From positions 1-64,000 of the forward strand of contig NZ_JACYTN010000024.1 in assembly GCF_014841135.1 (NCBI RefSeq): DNA of 64,000 bases. The letters run 5' to 3'. Under the pieces are notes generated by a model, which saw only the letters and a program-made list of their open reading frames with translations, searched no databases and was not told the DNA's origin. This DNA is from Paenibacillus arenosi (GTDB taxonomy: Bacteria; Bacillota; Bacilli; Paenibacillales; Paenibacillaceae). A program made the translations under genes and the position numbers. This document shows positions 61,387 to 64,000 of this stretch, piece after piece. Position 1 is the first letter of the stretch. Each line of letters starts with the position of its first letter.

Positions 61387-62304
61387 TTATCGTTCATCCT
61401 CCGCTCGTCGACCATCGCGCTCCGCTAACAACAGCTCTAACAGCCGTCCAGCTGCCTCTTGTATAGCTGGCTGCTGCTGAGCTTGCAGAAACATCGTCAC
61501 ACTCCGCGCCTGAATACTCGTTCCACGGCCTTGCAGCATCTCACTTTCTAGGAAAGCAAATGCCTGTCTCCCTTCGTCATGAACGATATCTCCAGTAGAA
61601 GATTCCTCTATCGCCAGTTTCAAAGCAGCAGCTGCCTCCCACATCTGTTCTTGATGTTTGGAGAATCCTGTCCGTCCAACACGCATAATATCGTCCATCA
61701 TCGCCTCATTCAGCACAGGAATTGGCGTATGACGAATCATGCTTTCTGCTGCCCCATCCATCACCTGAATGATATACGCAGCCACCTTACGATGGTCAAG
61801 CAGCTTGTCATCGAAAGCGACATAATTAATGAACTCAGCGATAACACCATTTAACGTTGTTGCGAGATCCAACCAGTACGGTTGCGCACCCAAGCCATAC
61901 ACTTCTGCAATCACTTGACGAAGCGCATATAGCTTTTTAGCCCGGTACGACAAAATAAGCTCCCTCAGTTCCTTCTTTTGTTGAAGATGAACCTCTTTAC
62001 GTTGGAAAGATACAAACAGCTTAAACCGACTAAATTGATCCAAGGACTGCATAATAAGCCGCTCCAGCTTCTCTTTAGAGGGTAATGGCTCTTGTAGGAT
62101 GTGCTGCAAGGCTCCATAAATTTGTTGATGATAATGCTCAAATATCGTCATCATAAGCTCTTCCTTCGATCGAAAGAAAGAGTATACCGAGCCTTTCGCT
62201 ATCCCTGTCCGGTCTGCAATTTCTTGAATAGACGTCTGATGATACCCGTTTTCGGCGAACAGGGCCAACGCCTCTTCCATGATGCTTTGCTTCTTCGCTT
62301 CCAT
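61387..62304 (-). CDS. TetR-family transcriptional regulator
   Basis: The 305-residue regulator has the TetR helix-turn-helix at 1-50 (IMEEALALFAENGYHQTSIQEIADRTGIAKGSVYSFFRSKEELM) and a long, variable ligand-binding domain of about 250 residues. It is larger than usual for the family. AAGGAGG lies 7 bases before the ATG. It heads the ECF transporter operon and faces a DHA2-type exporter gene; three palindromes in the shared region are its likely operators. The ligand is unknown, perhaps a drug-like or thiamine-like molecule. Confidence 0.92.
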   Translation of the reverse strand: MEAKKQSIMEEALALFAENGYHQTSIQEIADRTGIAKGSVYSFFRSKEELMMTIFEHYHQQIYGALQHILQEPLPSKEKLERLIMQSLDQFSRFKLFVSFQRKEVHLQQKKELRELILSYRAKKLYALRQVIAEVYGLGAQPYWLDLATTLNGVIAEFINYVAFDDKLLDHRKVAAYIIQVMDGAAESMIRHTPIPVLNEAMMDDIMRVGRTGFSKHQEQMWEAAAALKLAIEESSTGDIVHDEGRQAFAFLESEMLQGRGTSIQARSVTMFLQAQQQPAIQEAAGRLLELLLAERDGRRAEDER

Positions 62305-62343
62305 CAGCTCGCCTCCTTACGAACAACAAACCTGCATGAAAAA

Positions 62344-62357
62344 TGACTACGAGGTCA
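62344..62357. promoter_or_regulatory. TetR operator candidate 1
   Basis: TGACTACGAGGTCA is an imperfect palindrome of the TGACY-N4-RGTCA kind, 40 bases upstream of the TetR start codon. It is probably within the TetR transcript leader. Confidence 0.5.
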
Positions 62358-62459
62358 ATTGATACCTACATCTGAATCTTTGTAATCTCTATTTCTATTA
62401 TCCGTTTACAACATACCACACAACCATCGACTCCTTAAATATGTACAATGAAAAACCTT

Positions 62460-62488
62460 TTGACTACATAGTCACGATTATGTATATT
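62460..62488 (+). promoter_or_regulatory. Promoter of the MFS exporter gene with overlapping operator 2
   Basis: TTGACT (62460-62465) and TATATT (62483-62488) are 17 bases apart. The perfect palindrome TGACTA-CA-TAGTCA at 62461-62474 covers the -35 box, so a bound TetR dimer would block RNA polymerase. Confidence 0.7.
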
Positions 62489-62492
62489 ATCC

Positions 62493-62521
62493 TTATTATT
62501 AAGGCGTGACTTATAAGTCAA
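62493..62521 (-). promoter_or_regulatory. Promoter of the TetR/ECF operon with overlapping operator 3
   Basis: On the minus strand TTGACT (62521-62516) and TAATAA (62498-62493) are 17 bases apart. The perfect palindrome TGACTTATAAGTCA at 62507-62520 covers the -35 box, as in the divergent promoter, suggesting the regulator controls both directions. Confidence 0.65.
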
Positions 62522-62584
62522 AATATTTTAACCAACTTGAACCACACGTCGATTAGTCGCGTACAAATGAGGTGAATCGATAAA

Positions 62585-64000
62585 ATGCACGGCCATCTTT
62601 CACAGCCTGCAAGCCCTAATCGCGGATTTGTATTGGCGGGTCTCCTGCTCGGCATGTTCTTTGGCGCACTTGAACAGACAATCGTCGGTACAGCACTTCC
62701 ATCTATTATGAGTGACCTAAACGGATTGTCGATTATGTCGTGGATCACAACAGCTTATATGATAGGCTCCACGGCAGTCATTCCAATCGCGGGTAAACTA
62801 TCTGATATCGTCGGGCGACGAAGCATTTATGGGATCGGATGGCTTGTCTTCCTTATCAGCTCTGTCCTATGTGCCAACGCTGAGACGATGGAGCAGCTTA
62901 TTGCTTATCGCGCTCTGCAAGGGATTGGCGGCGGTATGATTATGCCGCTTACTCAAATTATGATTGGGGACATATTTTCACCAGCTGATAGAGCCAAGTG
63001 GCAAGGTGCAGTGGGTGCCGTATATGCGCTAAGTTCTATTCTTGGCCCCTTAATTGGCGGATTTATCGTAGACTATGCAAGCTGGCACTGGATATTTTGG
63101 ATGAACATTCCGTTCGGTATCTTGTCCACGATATTTATTTTTATCGGTATGGCTGACGCAGATAAGCACCGGCAGCGCACAGAACGACTGCCTATTGATT
63201 GGCTTGGCATCGTCACATTCGTCCCCTGCCTCGTTCTCTTTTTGCTTGGCTTGTCTCTCGATCGAGAGCAGTACCCTTGGGATTCATGGATGACGCTGCT
63301 GTTATTCGGAGCCTCGTTTGTTTTATTGCTTATTTTTATACGAATCGAAAAACGAGCAGTACAGCCCATTATCCGTTTATCTTTGTTCAACAATCGTGTA
63401 TTTCAAATAAGCACAGCATTATCTTTCTTGATCGGACTTAGTTTGTTCGGCGCAATTATGTTCGTCCCACTTTTCATGCAAGGCATTGTCGGTGTATCCC
63501 CAGTTGAGGCAGGTTCAACGATGACCCCACTCATGATTGCGATGATTATTACTAGCATTATTGGAACTCGACTACTATTGAAAATCCGCTATCGCACACT
63601 GCTATCAACAGGTATGATCATACTCGTCATCGGCTTTTACTTGATGAGCAAAATGGGCGTAACAACAACGATTACAGAAGCAAGCCTCGCTATGATTGTG
63701 CTTGGGCTTGGAATTGGGTTAGTCATGCCAGCGATTACGGTAATTGTGCAACATTCATTCCCAAAAGACCAGCTTGGTACGGTAACTTCTACTTCTACCT
63801 TCTTCCGTTCAATCGGAGGAGCGATTGGCACCGCGCTGTTCAATGTCATTATGAACGAAGCAATTAAGCTGAATATGACTGATGCTATCGACCGTTCTGA
63901 GCCTGCTTTACAAACAGCCTTAGCGCAGACTGGGACACATTCCGATGATTTATATGCATTAATCACATCAACGGACACAATATCAAGTGGAGCTGAATTA
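62585..64000 (+). CDS. MFS drug exporter of the DHA2 (EmrB/QacA) family, 3' end missing
   Basis: The visible 472 codons encode an integral membrane protein with about 13 of 14 helices. It has the family motifs ALEQTIVGTALPSIMSDL (motif D1-like), GKLSDIVGRRSIY (motif A), and RALQGIGGGMIMPLTQIMIGD (motifs B/C region), plus GLGIGLVMPAITVIVQHSFP later. DHA2 exporters use proton motive force to expel drugs. AGGTGA precedes the ATG at 62585 by 9 bases. The gene continues beyond the window edge. The divergent TetR regulator is its likely repressor. Confidence 0.93.
   Translation, partial: MHGHLSQPASPNRGFVLAGLLLGMFFGALEQTIVGTALPSIMSDLNGLSIMSWITTAYMIGSTAVIPIAGKLSDIVGRRSIYGIGWLVFLISSVLCANAETMEQLIAYRALQGIGGGMIMPLTQIMIGDIFSPADRAKWQGAVGAVYALSSILGPLIGGFIVDYASWHWIFWMNIPFGILSTIFIFIGMADADKHRQRTERLPIDWLGIVTFVPCLVLFLLGLSLDREQYPWDSWMTLLLFGASFVLLLIFIRIEKRAVQPIIRLSLFNNRVFQISTALSFLIGLSLFGAIMFVPLFMQGIVGVSPVEAGSTMTPLMIAMIITSIIGTRLLLKIRYRTLLSTGMIILVIGFYLMSKMGVTTTITEASLAMIVLGLGIGLVMPAITVIVQHSFPKDQLGTVTSTSTFFRSIGGAIGTALFNVIMNEAIKLNMTDAIDRSEPALQTALAQTGTHSDDLYALITSTDTISSGAEL

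Noticed and set aside
60673-61428. Plus-strand frame of 251 codons in the EcfT region
   Set aside because: It is antisense to EcfT and owes its length to high GC content; the EcfT protein has helices and motif support.
62518-63393. Minus-strand frames opposite the MFS exporter gene
   Set aside because: The plus strand encodes a clear DHA2 exporter with family motifs; the opposite frames lack start sites.

Overview
The window reads as chromosomal DNA of a low-to-mid GC, spore-forming, Gram-positive member of the Bacillota, most likely Paenibacillaceae (Paenibacillus or a close relative). The basis is Gram-positive ribosome binding sites (AAGGAGG type), frequent TTG/GTG starts, a Spo0E-type phosphatase, a KinB-like kinase, a YheC/YheD coat protein, Gmad2 and S-layer-homology proteins, EcsAB, bacilliredoxin, YneF and MhqR homologues. 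No rRNA, tRNA or CRISPR array was seen. Species cannot be given from the sequence alone.

Left edge (1-5.1 kb) is an accessory zone. The first bases of an IS3-family transposase run off the window and cut a secreted-protein gene. Next come a Spo0E-like phosphatase gene and a peptide-pheromone module (HTH/TPR regulator with a short exported-peptide gene overlapping its end). The regulator is split by a frameshift. A decayed phage-like stretch follows, then an ankyrin lipoprotein/amidohydrolase operon divergent from a LysR regulator. From 6.2 to 18.6 kb lie mainly housekeeping genes: folE, yneF, a queG-ogt fusion, rnhA, ntdP, a GNAT gene, sodA, a two-gene chromate transporter with a ROK regulator, def, and an ECF sigma/anti-sigma pair.

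From 18.7 to 28 kb is a cell-surface island, all on the minus strand: a four-domain Gmad2 protein built by a 220-residue duplication, a secreted GH85 endo-beta-N-acetylglucosaminidase with PKD and CBM32-like domains, and an operon of an SLH-domain protein plus a 1113-residue secreted protein of unknown function. From 28.4 to 36.2 kb are mutY, a cytochrome c lipoprotein, acpS, a small Gly-rich (spore-like) protein and a 2,3-diaminopropionate cluster (sbnA, sbnB and a PaaK-like ligase) divergent from a YheC/D ATP-grasp gene.

From 36.6 to 54 kb are bioA with an enlarged insertion, a YtrA-type GntR/ABC operon with a textbook operator, an alpha/beta hydrolase, an NhaC-type antiporter, nadE, bacilliredoxin, a KinB-like kinase, a YtfP/HI0933-like flavoprotein, ecsAB, and a quinone oxidoreductase divergent from an MhqR-like repressor. 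From 54 to 58.1 kb a GGDEF-EAL enzyme is co-transcribed with an orphan solute-binding lipoprotein. From 58.4 to 64 kb a TetR regulator heads an operon with a YkoE-D-C (thiamine-precursor type) ECF transporter and faces a DHA2-family MFS exporter. Their shared promoter region carries three TGACT...AGTCA-like palindromes.

The most rewarding leads are the TetR/ECF/MFS regulon, the diaminopropionate mini-cluster, the SLH plus large secreted protein operon, the solute-binding-protein/c-di-GMP operon, and the broken peptide-signalling module.
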